Of a stretch of 64,000 bases of DNA, positions 51,074 to 59,274 are shown one piece after another. Each line of letters starts with the position of its first letter. The first letter of the stretch is position 1. The notes beneath the pieces were generated by a model. It saw only the letters and a program-made list of their open reading frames with translations, made no database searches and had not been told where the DNA came from. The position numbers were made by a program, and so were the translations under genes. Source of the stretch: Bifidobacterium saguini DSM 23967 (GTDB lineage Bacteria; Actinomycetota; Actinomycetes; Actinomycetales; Bifidobacteriaceae); contig NZ_JGZN01000008.1 in NCBI RefSeq assembly GCF_000741715.1, positions 248,001 through 312,000 of the forward strand. Reading direction: 5' to 3'.

Positions 51074-51454
51074 ATGAATGAAGCAACATCTAAAGCCATT
51101 GCCGCAGAACGGTCTGCCGCGCATTTGACCATCAAAGAGCTTGCCAAAAAAGCAAACCTGAATGAACGCACATTGATTCGTCTGCTTCAAAATGAACGCA
51201 ATATTAATGTCATTCAGCTTGCCCAGCTTGCGGAAGTCTTTGGAGTCTACCCGCATGAATTAATTGAATCCGCCGAAAGATTTATCGAACGTTCCGAACG
51301 CGGCCCGGTCTCATTAGATACGGATTCCGGCGAGCGCCCCTCCGTTGATATCGATGATCTTTCCGACCGTATCGCGGCGCACCCCGAACAGTTTGATCTC
51401 GCGTCGAACATCGACCCCCATAAGGAGGACGAGATGAACACGCCAAGGGAGTAG
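51068..51454 (+). CDS. CI-like repressor
   Basis: 128 aa. N-terminal HTH: HLTIKELAKKANLNERTLIRLLQNERNINVIQLAQLAEVFG. An acidic C-terminal tail follows instead of a LexA-type protease domain. Next gene is an ImmA-like peptidase, so induction is probably by regulated cleavage as in ICEBs1 ImmR/ImmA. Confidence 0.82.
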   Translation: MDMNEATSKAIAAERSAAHLTIKELAKKANLNERTLIRLLQNERNINVIQLAQLAEVFGVYPHELIESAERFIERSERGPVSLDTDSGERPSVDIDDLSDRIAAHPEQFDLASNIDPHKEDEMNTPRE

Positions 51455-51457
51455 GCC

Positions 51458-51841
51458 ATGGATTATTGGACACTCGAGCATGAGGCGCGTTCCCTCGGCA
51501 TCCACGTAAGGGAACGCCAGCTCCAACCCAACGTGTGCGGCCGCTATTACGAGGCTGCGCGGCTCATCCTCATAGATGAGGAGCTGCCCGACTACGGGAA
51601 GACGTGCACGCTCGCCCATGAGCTCGTGCACGCCAGGCATCACGACCCCGGTTGCGGGGCAGGCTACCGGAAGGCCGAATCGCGGGCGAGGAGGGAGACC
51701 GCGCTGATGCTCGTCAACCCGGTCGAATACGCGTTGGCCGAACGGCTTTACGACGGCGACTCCTATCTCATCGCCTGCGAACTCGGCCTCACCGTCCAGG
51801 TCGTCAACGATTACAAGAAACTACTGCACGACTCACTTTAG
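51458..51841 (+). CDS. ImmA/IrrE-family metallopeptidase
   Basis: 127 aa. HELVHARHH gives the zinc HExxH motif, with further acidic residue likely in ESRARRETALMLVNP. Directly follows the CI-like gene; family members cleave phage or ICE repressors after DNA damage or signal. Confidence 0.88.
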   Translation: MDYWTLEHEARSLGIHVRERQLQPNVCGRYYEAARLILIDEELPDYGKTCTLAHELVHARHHDPGCGAGYRKAESRARRETALMLVNPVEYALAERLYDGDSYLIACELGLTVQVVNDYKKLLHDSL

Positions 51842-51887
51842 TAAACACCTCTTGACTTGAATTAGTAAATAGGTATAGACTATAACT

Positions 51888-52082
51888 ATGAAGAGAAAAG
51901 ACCTCGAAAAGCGAATCCACCGACTCGCCAAGGACAACGGACTCACCGACATCTGGGAGGAAGGCGGCAACCACAGCAAGGTCACCGTCGGCAACGCCCA
52001 GGCCACCGTGCCACGCCACGGCGAGATCAACGAGCTCACCGCCAAAGGCATCCTGCGACACATCGAAAGGAACATGAAATGA
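51888..52082 (+). CDS. hicA: HicA toxin, module 1
   Basis: 64 aa mRNA interferase, double-stranded-RNA-binding fold: EEGGNHSKVTV with the catalytic His, and VPRHGEINELTAKGILRHI. Overlaps hicB by 4 bases. Confidence 0.85.
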   Translation: MKRKDLEKRIHRLAKDNGLTDIWEEGGNHSKVTVGNAQATVPRHGEINELTAKGILRHIERNMK

Positions 52083-52459
52083 GCAGCCAACCCGTCAACG
52101 CCACCGCCGTCTGCACCCGCAGCGGCGGCTGGTGGGCCGTCGAAGTACCGGAAATCCCCGGCCTGTTCACCCAGGCCCGCCGCCTCGACCAGGTCGAGGA
52201 ACAGGTACGCGACGCAGCCGAAATGCTCGACGTCACAATCGGCACCGTGACCATCGACCCCCAACTGGACGAGACCACCCGACGCATGGTCGAACTCCTC
52301 TACACCAAACGCGACGAAGCCCGCAAGGCGCAGGACGATGCGTCGAAGCTCGCACGCAGCACCGTCGCCACGCTCCGCTCCGAAGGCCTCACCGTCCGCG
52401 ACGTGGCCATGGTCACCGGAGTCAGCCCCCAACGGGTCAGCGCACTCCAGGACGCCTGA
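52079..52459 (+). CDS. hicB: HicB antitoxin, module 1
   Basis: 126 aa. N-terminal HicB fold (GGWWAVEVPEIPGLFTQARRLDQVEEQVRDAAEM), then a C-terminal HTH (LRSEGLTVRDVAMVTGVSPQRVSALQ). Confidence 0.85.
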   Translation: MSSQPVNATAVCTRSGGWWAVEVPEIPGLFTQARRLDQVEEQVRDAAEMLDVTIGTVTIDPQLDETTRRMVELLYTKRDEARKAQDDASKLARSTVATLRSEGLTVRDVAMVTGVSPQRVSALQDA

Positions 52460-52469
52460 AAACGAAAAA

Positions 52470-52503
52470 CGTCCTGTACTCCGCGCCAACGGAGCACAGG
52501 ACG
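52470..52503 (-). terminator. Terminator between convergent toxin-antitoxin operons
   Basis: A stem of CGTCCTGT and ACAGGACG plus an inner CTCCG/CGGAG, with the T-run (TTTTTCGTTTT) on the minus side. It ends the leftward HicAB operon and faces the rightward one. Confidence 0.7.
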
Positions 52504-52641
52504 AGCCGGGAAGTGCGCCAACACTCAGCTCCGGCAGTTGAAGAATCCGCAAAGTTCAAAGAAAGGAGGATGCTTCGCGTCTCATCATACCGTGGGAATC
52601 GCGGCGGTGCGGGCGAAGCACACCCGAAAATGGCCACCGTT

Positions 52642-53127
52642 TTAACCGACTACAGGATTCGGTGCCTGTTCTGGTACGCAGAAATTGACGGACGAGGCAT
52701 GAGCATCGTCGCCGTCGATGGTGACTCTGAATTGGTAGTCGCCGGGGGAAAGCGGCATACCGTTGGCGAAGTCGAGCGTATTCATAGAACGTCCGCCGAC
52801 ATGGTTCTTCTGTTCGAGATTCAGCCCGGTCACACTTTCGACGGTAATGATATTAGCGACGCGGACCGGTTGCGGAACAGGCCCCGCCAGTTCAACAACA
52901 GCGCCAGAAGCGTCACGCAGCGAATATTCCACGGTCATCTCGCACGGGCACAGACCGCCGGGTATACGAATTTCAGCGAATACGGAGAACCGGGTGGTGA
53001 GGCCGTTCGGAGTCAGAGGTATAATTCCACCGCCTACGCCGACAAGGTTGGCCTTGCCTCCATTGTCCACATTCGCATAATCGGCGATGGTCAGATTGAT
53101 TACAGCCTGTTCGGATACATCGCTCAT
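52642..53127 (-). CDS. Third gene of the second hicAB operon, beta-rich, unknown
   Basis: 161 aa, beta-strand pattern (AVINLTIADYANVDNGGKAN...TTRFSVFAEIRIPGGL). Family resembles DUF6941-type proteins. It begins 3 bases after hicB on the same strand, so is part of that operon. Confidence 0.55.
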   Translation of the reverse strand: MSDVSEQAVINLTIADYANVDNGGKANLVGVGGGIIPLTPNGLTTRFSVFAEIRIPGGLCPCEMTVEYSLRDASGAVVELAGPVPQPVRVANIITVESVTGLNLEQKNHVGGRSMNTLDFANGMPLSPGDYQFRVTIDGDDAHASSVNFCVPEQAPNPVVG

Positions 53128-53130
53128 AAT

Positions 53131-53457
53131 TTACGCAGCCACGACCTTCCGGGTCTTCGTTTCGACGGACGCAACACGCGTGGAAAGAGGCCGCTGCGTC
53201 GGAATAGTCACATCAGCTTTAGGCCCTGGATTGAACAGCACGATATTGTCGGAAAGAATCTTGGCCCCATCGTCGGTGTATTCGATGATACTGGTCGGCT
53301 GATTATCGTTGAAATAGAAATCCACGCCTTCCCAAACGTTTTTGCGGGTTTCGGCGAACGTGTCGCCGGCGGCGGAGAATCCGGGCATGTCATCAGATTC
53401 GGCCCACCATACGCCGTCTTCCCTGTGATAGGTGATGTTCACCTGTCGTGTATCCAT
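53131..53457 (-). CDS. hicB: HicB-like antitoxin, module 2
   Basis: 108 aa from ATG 53457 (GAAGAGG upstream; an alternative ATG at 53472 overlaps hicA). HREDGVWWAESDDMPGFSAAGDTFAETRKNVWEGVDFYF is the HicB core. No clear C-terminal HTH. Confidence 0.85.
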   Translation of the reverse strand: MDTRQVNITYHREDGVWWAESDDMPGFSAAGDTFAETRKNVWEGVDFYFNDNQPTSIIEYTDDGAKILSDNIVLFNPGPKADVTIPTQRPLSTRVASVETKTRKVVAA

Positions 53458-53468
53458 GTTACGCCTCT

Positions 53469-53708
53469 TCATTTCTGCCCGAGGATACTACGAATCTCCT
53501 CTTCGGATAATCCGACGTCCTTCACCAGTGTCTTCTTCACCAATCCTGGCGGAACGGTCTGCCCGTCATGGAAGGCAAAGGTCAACGGTGGACGACCCTC
53601 CGCCTTCATTCTTTTATGCGAACCACTCGCGCGGTCGATCCCGTATCCCAGACCGCGAAGGATACGGAACAGGTCCGAGGCCTTCATCGATGGGTAGACG
53701 ATCGGCAT
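53469..53708 (-). CDS. hicA: HicA toxin, module 2
   Basis: 79 aa, with GIDRASGSHKRMKAEGRPPLTFAFHDG containing the catalytic His and VPPGLVKKTLVKDVGLSEEEI. Convergent with module 1, separated by the DUF gene and terminator. Confidence 0.88.
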   Translation of the reverse strand: MPIVYPSMKASDLFRILRGLGYGIDRASGSHKRMKAEGRPPLTFAFHDGQTVPPGLVKKTLVKDVGLSEEEIRSILGQK

Positions 53709-53808
53709 GCGCGATTGCCTTTCGGTTGGGTCAATTCAGCAACAGTCCCATTAAATCACATTAAAACCGGTTAAAACGTGAATCTTTCATAATAAGCAGG
53801 TGAAAATC

Positions 53809-55002
53809 ATGGCCACCATAGTCAAATACCAGACCAGCAATGGCGAAACCAGATACATGGTGCGCTACCGGAAGCCGGACGGCTCGCAGACCAAACAGCG
53901 TGGTTTCAAAAGGAAAATCGACGCCACCAACTGGGCGGCCGAACACGTGACCACCGCCAAGGCCAAAGGCATATACATCGACCCGCAGGCCGGCAAAATC
54001 ACGGTCGGCGAACTGGCCGACGCGTGGCTGGCCAAAAAGAAGCTCGGCACCAAACCCAGCTACTACGACGATCTTGAAGACTCATGGAACAAGTGGGTGA
54101 AACCAGAATGGGGAAGCATCCCAGTCGCGGCGGTCACCCGCGAGAAGGCACAGCAATGGGCGGCGAAGATAAGCCAAGGCACCAAGGGCGTGGGCGAGAA
54201 CGGCCATGAGATATGGGTGGAGAAGCCGAAAAGCGCGAGCGTCGTGCTCCGGGCGCACGGCATACTAGCCGGGATACTCGATGATGCGAAAGCCGACCGG
54301 CGTATCCCCGACAACCCGGTGCGAGGCATCGAACTGCCACGCAAGGCCAGATCCAAACACACGTATCTGACCGTCGAGCAATTGTATGCGCTGGCCGCCG
54401 CATGCACCACGCTCCAACGCAGCATCCTCGTATTGACGTTGGGGCTCACAGGTCTCAGATGGGGTGAATGCGTAGGGCTCACGGTCGCGGACATCGATTT
54501 CACCGCGCATCGCATCGACGTGAACAAGAGCGCCACCCAAGTACGACGCCGCATGATAATCGGAACCCCGAAGACCTGGGAGATGCGCAGGATCATGTAC
54601 CCCGACGCGTTGGAACCGCTGCTGCGCCAACTCTGCGAGGGGAAACGTCCGGAGAATCTGCTGTTCCCGGATCCAACCACCAAGGACGGTTACACGCATC
54701 AGCCGCATTCGCCGAAATCGGACGACCGCAGCTGGTACGCGAAGGCGTGCATCAGAGCCGAGGTGCCGCGTCTCACCGTGCATGATCTAAGGCATACGGC
54801 GGCGAGCCTCATGGTCAAGTCCGGCGCGAACGTGAAGGCCGTGCAGCATCAGCTCGGCCATAAGAGCGCGGCCATGACGTTGGACGTGTACGCCGACCTG
54901 TTCGCCGATGACCTGGACGAACTGTCGGAGCGCATGGGGGAGCTGCTGCTACGTGAAGGTGTGCCCAAAATGTGCCCAAACGATGTTTCCGAAGCTGCGT
55001 AA
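53809..55002 (+). CDS. int: Phage integrase (tyrosine recombinase)
   Basis: 397 aa; ATG 53809 follows AGGTGA (a GTG at 53800 is in frame). N-terminal arm-binding domain (SNGETRYMVRYRKPDGSQTKQRGFKRK), core-binding region about 60-160, catalytic domain with Arg in LTGLRWGECVGL, HDLRHTAASLM, LGHKSAAMTLDVYADL (Tyr). It lies right beside a tRNA 3' fragment, the expected attachment site. Confidence 0.93.
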   Translation: MATIVKYQTSNGETRYMVRYRKPDGSQTKQRGFKRKIDATNWAAEHVTTAKAKGIYIDPQAGKITVGELADAWLAKKKLGTKPSYYDDLEDSWNKWVKPEWGSIPVAAVTREKAQQWAAKISQGTKGVGENGHEIWVEKPKSASVVLRAHGILAGILDDAKADRRIPDNPVRGIELPRKARSKHTYLTVEQLYALAAACTTLQRSILVLTLGLTGLRWGECVGLTVADIDFTAHRIDVNKSATQVRRRMIIGTPKTWEMRRIMYPDALEPLLRQLCEGKRPENLLFPDPTTKDGYTHQPHSPKSDDRSWYAKACIRAEVPRLTVHDLRHTAASLMVKSGANVKAVQHQLGHKSAAMTLDVYADLFADDLDELSERMGELLLREGVPKMCPNDVSEAA

Positions 55003-55021
55003 TTCAAGCGGCAGTAGGACT

Positions 55022-55062
55022 CTCGGGTTTTACCGTCGCGGGTTCAAATCCCGCTGGTCCGA
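55022..55062 (+). other. tRNA 3' fragment, prophage attR
   Basis: Variable-arm-like CGGGttttaCCG, T arm GCGGG-TTCAAAT-CCCGC (55038-55054), acceptor half TGGTCCG and discriminator A. No 5' half lies upstream, so this is the 3' end of a class II tRNA left at the integration site. The matching 5' copy is not visible in the window. Confidence 0.7.
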
Positions 55063-55069
55063 CGATTTA

Positions 55070-55099
55070 GCTCGGAATATCAACGATTCCGAGCTTTTT
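55070..55099 (+). terminator. tRNA terminator
   Basis: GCTCGGAAT and ATTCCGAGC around a 7-base loop, followed by TTTTTC; ends the truncated tRNA transcription unit. Confidence 0.75.
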
Positions 55100-55319
55100 C
55101 TTTTTGTCCTGCCAGGCATGATTTCAATGGCCTTAGGCCACAGGTAATGTGCGTTCTAGGGTTCCGTACCCCCCTATATATGAGGAACTATCACCCCGAT
55201 AAACGCATCAATCACCCTATGTTCACCATAAAACCACCTCTTTATTAGGCTTGTTGCGCCACATTCCATCGATTCAAGCGATAGACTTGTGCCTTGTAGT
55301 TTTGATGAAAGGGACCTGA

Positions 55320-56852
55320 ATGACCGAACAGAACGATGGCACTCAGCTCAGTAACGGGGGAGTGGACTCCAACACTGACATCACTGCCGCTACTTCCGTC
55401 AATCCCTCAGCTGTCAAGAATACCGATGAAGCAATTTTCGAGCATTCGGCAGCCAAGATGCGTGAACAGGGCATGACCGAAACAGCCATCAACCAATTCC
55501 ACCATCTATTCGATGTTTGGCGTCGGGAAGAAGCCTCCAGTTGGATTCGCGAGGATGATGTCGAACCGCTGGAACGGGTACCCAGCTTCCACGATGTTTA
55601 TGAGACCATCAACCATGATAAGGCCGTGGATGCTTTCGCAAAGACAGCGTTCCTGAAGCTCAACGGTGGCCTTGGCACCTCGATGGGTCTCGAATGTGCC
55701 AAGTCGTTGCTCCCCGTACGTCGTCATAAGGCCAAGCAGATGCGATTTATCGACATCATCATCGGCCAGGTGCTTACCGCACGCACCCGTTTGAATGTCG
55801 AACTTCCATTGACCTTCATGAATTCCTTCCGCACCTCAGCGGATACCATGAAGGTGCTGAAGCATAATCGCAAGTTCGAGCAGACCGAAATTCCGATGGA
55901 AATCATCCAGCATCAGGAGCCAAAGCTTGTGGCCGCGACCGGTGAGCCGGTGAGCTTCCCTGAGAATCCCGATTTGGAATGGTGCCCACCCGGACACGGT
56001 GACCTGTTCTCCACCATTTGGGAATCAGGCCTTCTGGATGTGTTGGAAGAGCATGGCTTCGAGTACCTGTTCATCTCCAACTCGGATAACCTTGGTGCTC
56101 GTCCTTCACGCACGTTGGCGCAGCACTTCGAAAACACTGGAGCACCATTCATGGCCGAGGTGGCCATACGCACTCCAGCAGACCGTAAGGGCGGCCATAT
56201 CGTACGCGATAAGAAGACCGGCCGCTTAATGTTGCGTGAAATGAGCCAGGTGCACCCGGACGATAAGGCTGCGGCACAGGACATCACCAAGCATCCGTAT
56301 TTCAATACGAATTCGATTTGGATTCGTATCGATGCGCTGAAAGCCAAGCTCGCTGAATACAATGGCGTGTTGCCGTTGCCAGTTATTCGCAACAAGAAGA
56401 CCGTCGATCCCACCAACTCGGATTCGGAACAGGTTATCCAGTTGGAAACTGCTATGGGAGCGGCAATTGGACTGTTCAACGGTGCCATTTGCGTACAGGT
56501 TGATCGTATGCGCTTCCTGCCTGTAAAGACCACTAATGATTTGTTCATTATGCGTTCCGATCGCTTCCATCTGACCGATAGCTATGAGATGGAGGACGGT
56601 AATTACATCTTCCCGAATGTCGAGCTGGACCCGCGCTTCTACAAGAACATCCATGATTTCGACGAGCGTTTCCCCTATGCAGTACCATCATTGGCTGCTG
56701 CAAATTCGGTAACAATCAAGGGCGACTGGACATTCGGCCGTGATGTGATCATGTTCGCTGATGCCAAACTTGAAGATAAGGAAGAGCCGAGCTACGTGCC
56801 GAACGGTGAATATGTTGGCCCGCAAGGCATCGAACCGGATGATTGGGTGTGA
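55320..56852 (+). CDS. ugpA: UTP-glucose-1-phosphate uridylyltransferase, UDPGP family
   Basis: 510 aa, eukaryote-like type, makes UDP-glucose from UTP and glucose-1-phosphate. Motifs: KLNGGLGTSMG (nucleotide loop, about residue 100), KSLLPVR, FISNSDNLGA with the catalytic acidic residues, and NTNSIWI. ATG 55320 follows AAAGGGACC. It feeds galactose and cell-envelope sugar pathways of bifidobacteria. First conserved host gene right of the prophage. Confidence 0.9.
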   Translation: MTEQNDGTQLSNGGVDSNTDITAATSVNPSAVKNTDEAIFEHSAAKMREQGMTETAINQFHHLFDVWRREEASSWIREDDVEPLERVPSFHDVYETINHDKAVDAFAKTAFLKLNGGLGTSMGLECAKSLLPVRRHKAKQMRFIDIIIGQVLTARTRLNVELPLTFMNSFRTSADTMKVLKHNRKFEQTEIPMEIIQHQEPKLVAATGEPVSFPENPDLEWCPPGHGDLFSTIWESGLLDVLEEHGFEYLFISNSDNLGARPSRTLAQHFENTGAPFMAEVAIRTPADRKGGHIVRDKKTGRLMLREMSQVHPDDKAAAQDITKHPYFNTNSIWIRIDALKAKLAEYNGVLPLPVIRNKKTVDPTNSDSEQVIQLETAMGAAIGLFNGAICVQVDRMRFLPVKTTNDLFIMRSDRFHLTDSYEMEDGNYIFPNVELDPRFYKNIHDFDERFPYAVPSLAAANSVTIKGDWTFGRDVIMFADAKLEDKEEPSYVPNGEYVGPQGIEPDDWV

Positions 56853-56872
56853 TTTCACCGCAAAATTTCAAG

Positions 56873-56911
56873 AAATTTAACGGCCCCGACAAAAAAGGGC
56901 CGTTAAATTTT
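56873..56911 (+). terminator. Terminator of ugpA
   Basis: 14-bp stem AAATTTAACGGCCC with GGGCCGTTAAATTT, 10-base loop, ending in TTTT. Likely bidirectional. Confidence 0.85.
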
Positions 56912-57010
56912 GCGAAATGACGCATATCATGGAAAAAAGCCTCTAAGATAGAGGAAGTGCGAATAACAATCGCACACTTATAAAGAAACAATAACTATAC
57001 GTGAGGACTA

Positions 57011-58924
57011 ATGGCAGAAGGTACAAGCGGGCGTCGGCGTTTTTCCGACAAGTGGGGCAAGCACGAGCTAGACGTACTGGCTGTGTTGTCATCCGCATTC
57101 CCGCAATGGCTGACTTCTCGCCAAATTGCGCAGCGAGTCAAGGCATATGCGGACTCCTATGGGGAGCTTGCCGATCAGGCAGCCAAGGCTGCATTTGCCA
57201 AGCAATTCCAGCGTGATCGCGCCAAGCTTGCGGCTATGGGAATCGCCATTGAATCAAGGCAACCTGAATATTCTTCCAAGTCTGAAGGTCAGGATTTCGC
57301 ATCCTATCGCCTTCAACTAGGTGATGAACCTCGTATCCGGCTCATGTTTGAACCAGAAGACATGCCCGTGCTTGCTGCAGCCAATTATTTGGCTCGCTCT
57401 ATGGCCATCTCTTCTGAACCTGACCAGTCGCAGGTCGCACAGCGCGCATCACGTACTACACCTCGTGTGCCGCAAACGCCGATCCCAGGACTGGGCTTGG
57501 ATTCCATTGCACCCGGCTTAGGAACGCAGCATATTCCTGACTCTTTGGTCAAGGTCATTGATTCGCGTCGTTTCGCGGCCACTGTAGACGTGGATGGCGA
57601 ACATCTGAATGTGGCATACACGGATTCCGATGATTTGGCCATGTATGTGCTTGAACATCCGGGCGCCACTATCGTCAGCCCGCAGGAAGCTGTGGATGCC
57701 TACCATCGTCGTCTGCATGCCGCCAGCCAGTTCACGCTTGCGGATGAATCCGCTGGCCCTGTCAGCGCTTCCGTGGTATCGCCTTCCATTAGCCGTGATG
57801 TCAGCGAACCCGGTGATCCTGAATCGATTAAGGCTCAGAACAAGAAGAACGGCTCTGCATTCCAGACCGGCAGTGAAGTGGACCGCCGTCTGAGGTTGAT
57901 GCTGTTCCTTTCCGCTCACCTCGGGGAAGAATTCTCGATGAGCGAACTGGCTGTACGATTTATCGGCAAGCCGAAGAATGATGATGAGCTGAAGAAATTC
58001 GTCAACATCATTCATAAGGACATCAACACTCTCACCACGGTGTCTGACGACGGCGAAATGGCCGGTAGCCAGTTCTTTGATATCGATTGGCCACTGCTGG
58101 ATGCCGAAGGCATTGTTTCCGCCACGAATTCGCTGGGATTGGAACGTCTGGCTGGCATCTCGCCGCAGTATCTCAGTATGCTGACCGCTTCAGTCAGCTA
58201 CTTGGCTCACTCACCATTGCTGCCTGATAAGCAGCGTGCACAGGCCGAATCATTGTGCACGCGCCTCCGCCGCCATGTCAGCCCCGGTCAGACCCCGTGG
58301 CTGAGCTTGACCGGTTATGAATTGGAACCGCGTAGCTTCTCCGTAGTCAAGCGTGCAATCAACACTGATTCGCTGCTTGATATGGAATACACCGATGGTA
58401 CTGGTCGTACACGCCGCAAGCTCGTTGCTCCTGCCAAGATTTTTATCGATGAAGGCGTCTACTACGCGGCCGTCTATACTGACGTTGGCGCGGCAGCTCC
58501 TAAGGAGAAGAAGGCTTACGTCTCTAAGGACAAGACCATCGATAAGGCGAATGGCAAGCCTCGCACATGGCAGGTCTTGCGTCTGGCACGCATCGAAAAG
58601 GCCGAAGTGGTGAAACCCACAAAGACCATCGATGTGCCGAACATGCCTGTCAGTGAATTGCGCAAATGGAGTTTCGATAATGGTACCGAAGCGGTATTCA
58701 TTACCGATCAAACGGATTTGCCATTTATTAAGACTCTGCCGGGAGCCACTGTAGAGCAGTGCGGAGCAGGGGAGAAGGTGCATCTGACTGTATCTTCTGA
58801 TTCCTGGTTCGTGGCATTCTGCATCGCTCATGCGCGCCATATCACGGCGGTCGCACCAGATACGCTTCGTACGATGATTATCGCTCGAGCGGAGCGAGAA
58901 CTCAGCTTGAGCGCAGATAAGTAA
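57011..58924 (+). CDS. Double WYL-domain regulator (PafBC-like fusion)
   Basis: 637 aa. Two winged-helix plus WYL modules in one chain, a fusion of the actinobacterial pafB and pafC genes. The first module has HTH-like DVLAVLSSAFPQWLTSRQIAQRVKAY; the second, LMLFLSAHLGEEFSMSELAVRFIGKP, and its WYL region carries YTDGTGRTRRKLVAPAKIFIDEGVYYAAVYT. PafBC controls DNA-damage responses in mycobacteria; here it is followed by HelY and RbpA genes. Confidence 0.85.
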   Translation: MAEGTSGRRRFSDKWGKHELDVLAVLSSAFPQWLTSRQIAQRVKAYADSYGELADQAAKAAFAKQFQRDRAKLAAMGIAIESRQPEYSSKSEGQDFASYRLQLGDEPRIRLMFEPEDMPVLAAANYLARSMAISSEPDQSQVAQRASRTTPRVPQTPIPGLGLDSIAPGLGTQHIPDSLVKVIDSRRFAATVDVDGEHLNVAYTDSDDLAMYVLEHPGATIVSPQEAVDAYHRRLHAASQFTLADESAGPVSASVVSPSISRDVSEPGDPESIKAQNKKNGSAFQTGSEVDRRLRLMLFLSAHLGEEFSMSELAVRFIGKPKNDDELKKFVNIIHKDINTLTTVSDDGEMAGSQFFDIDWPLLDAEGIVSATNSLGLERLAGISPQYLSMLTASVSYLAHSPLLPDKQRAQAESLCTRLRRHVSPGQTPWLSLTGYELEPRSFSVVKRAINTDSLLDMEYTDGTGRTRRKLVAPAKIFIDEGVYYAAVYTDVGAAAPKEKKAYVSKDKTIDKANGKPRTWQVLRLARIEKAEVVKPTKTIDVPNMPVSELRKWSFDNGTEAVFITDQTDLPFIKTLPGATVEQCGAGEKVHLTVSSDSWFVAFCIAHARHITAVAPDTLRTMIIARAERELSLSADK

Positions 58925-58933
58925 GGAGCTTCC

Positions 58934-59251
58934 ATGCCTTGGTGGATATGGCTGGTGCTGGCGTTGTTCATGCTGGCCATGATCATCGCCGGACTAGTGT
59001 ATGCCGGAGTGCATGGCATGCATGCATTACGAGATGTGAGTGAAATCGGCGGACAACTCGGAGAGAAGTTCGCCGAAATGAACGATACGGACGGTGATGA
59101 TTGTGTTATGGCGCCCGTATCGTTCACACAACCTTTGAGCGCGGCGCAGGATCGATATGCGGACGCTCATGCGGAGGTCATCAAGCGTAAGGCAGCCAAG
59201 CGGGAACGCCATATCCAGGCGTGGAATAGGTGGAAGCGGTTCAACAACTAG
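58934..59251 (+). CDS. Small membrane protein
   Basis: 105 aa. One N-terminal TM helix (MPWWIWLVLALFMLAMIIAGLVYAG) and a soluble charged tail (RKAAKRERHIQAWNRWKRF). ATG follows AAGGAG. It is between two conserved genes and probably in their operon. Unknown function. Confidence 0.75.
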   Translation: MPWWIWLVLALFMLAMIIAGLVYAGVHGMHALRDVSEIGGQLGEKFAEMNDTDGDDCVMAPVSFTQPLSAAQDRYADAHAEVIKRKAAKRERHIQAWNRWKRFNN

Positions 59252-59274
59252 TCAACTACTAGGCGGAAGACATT

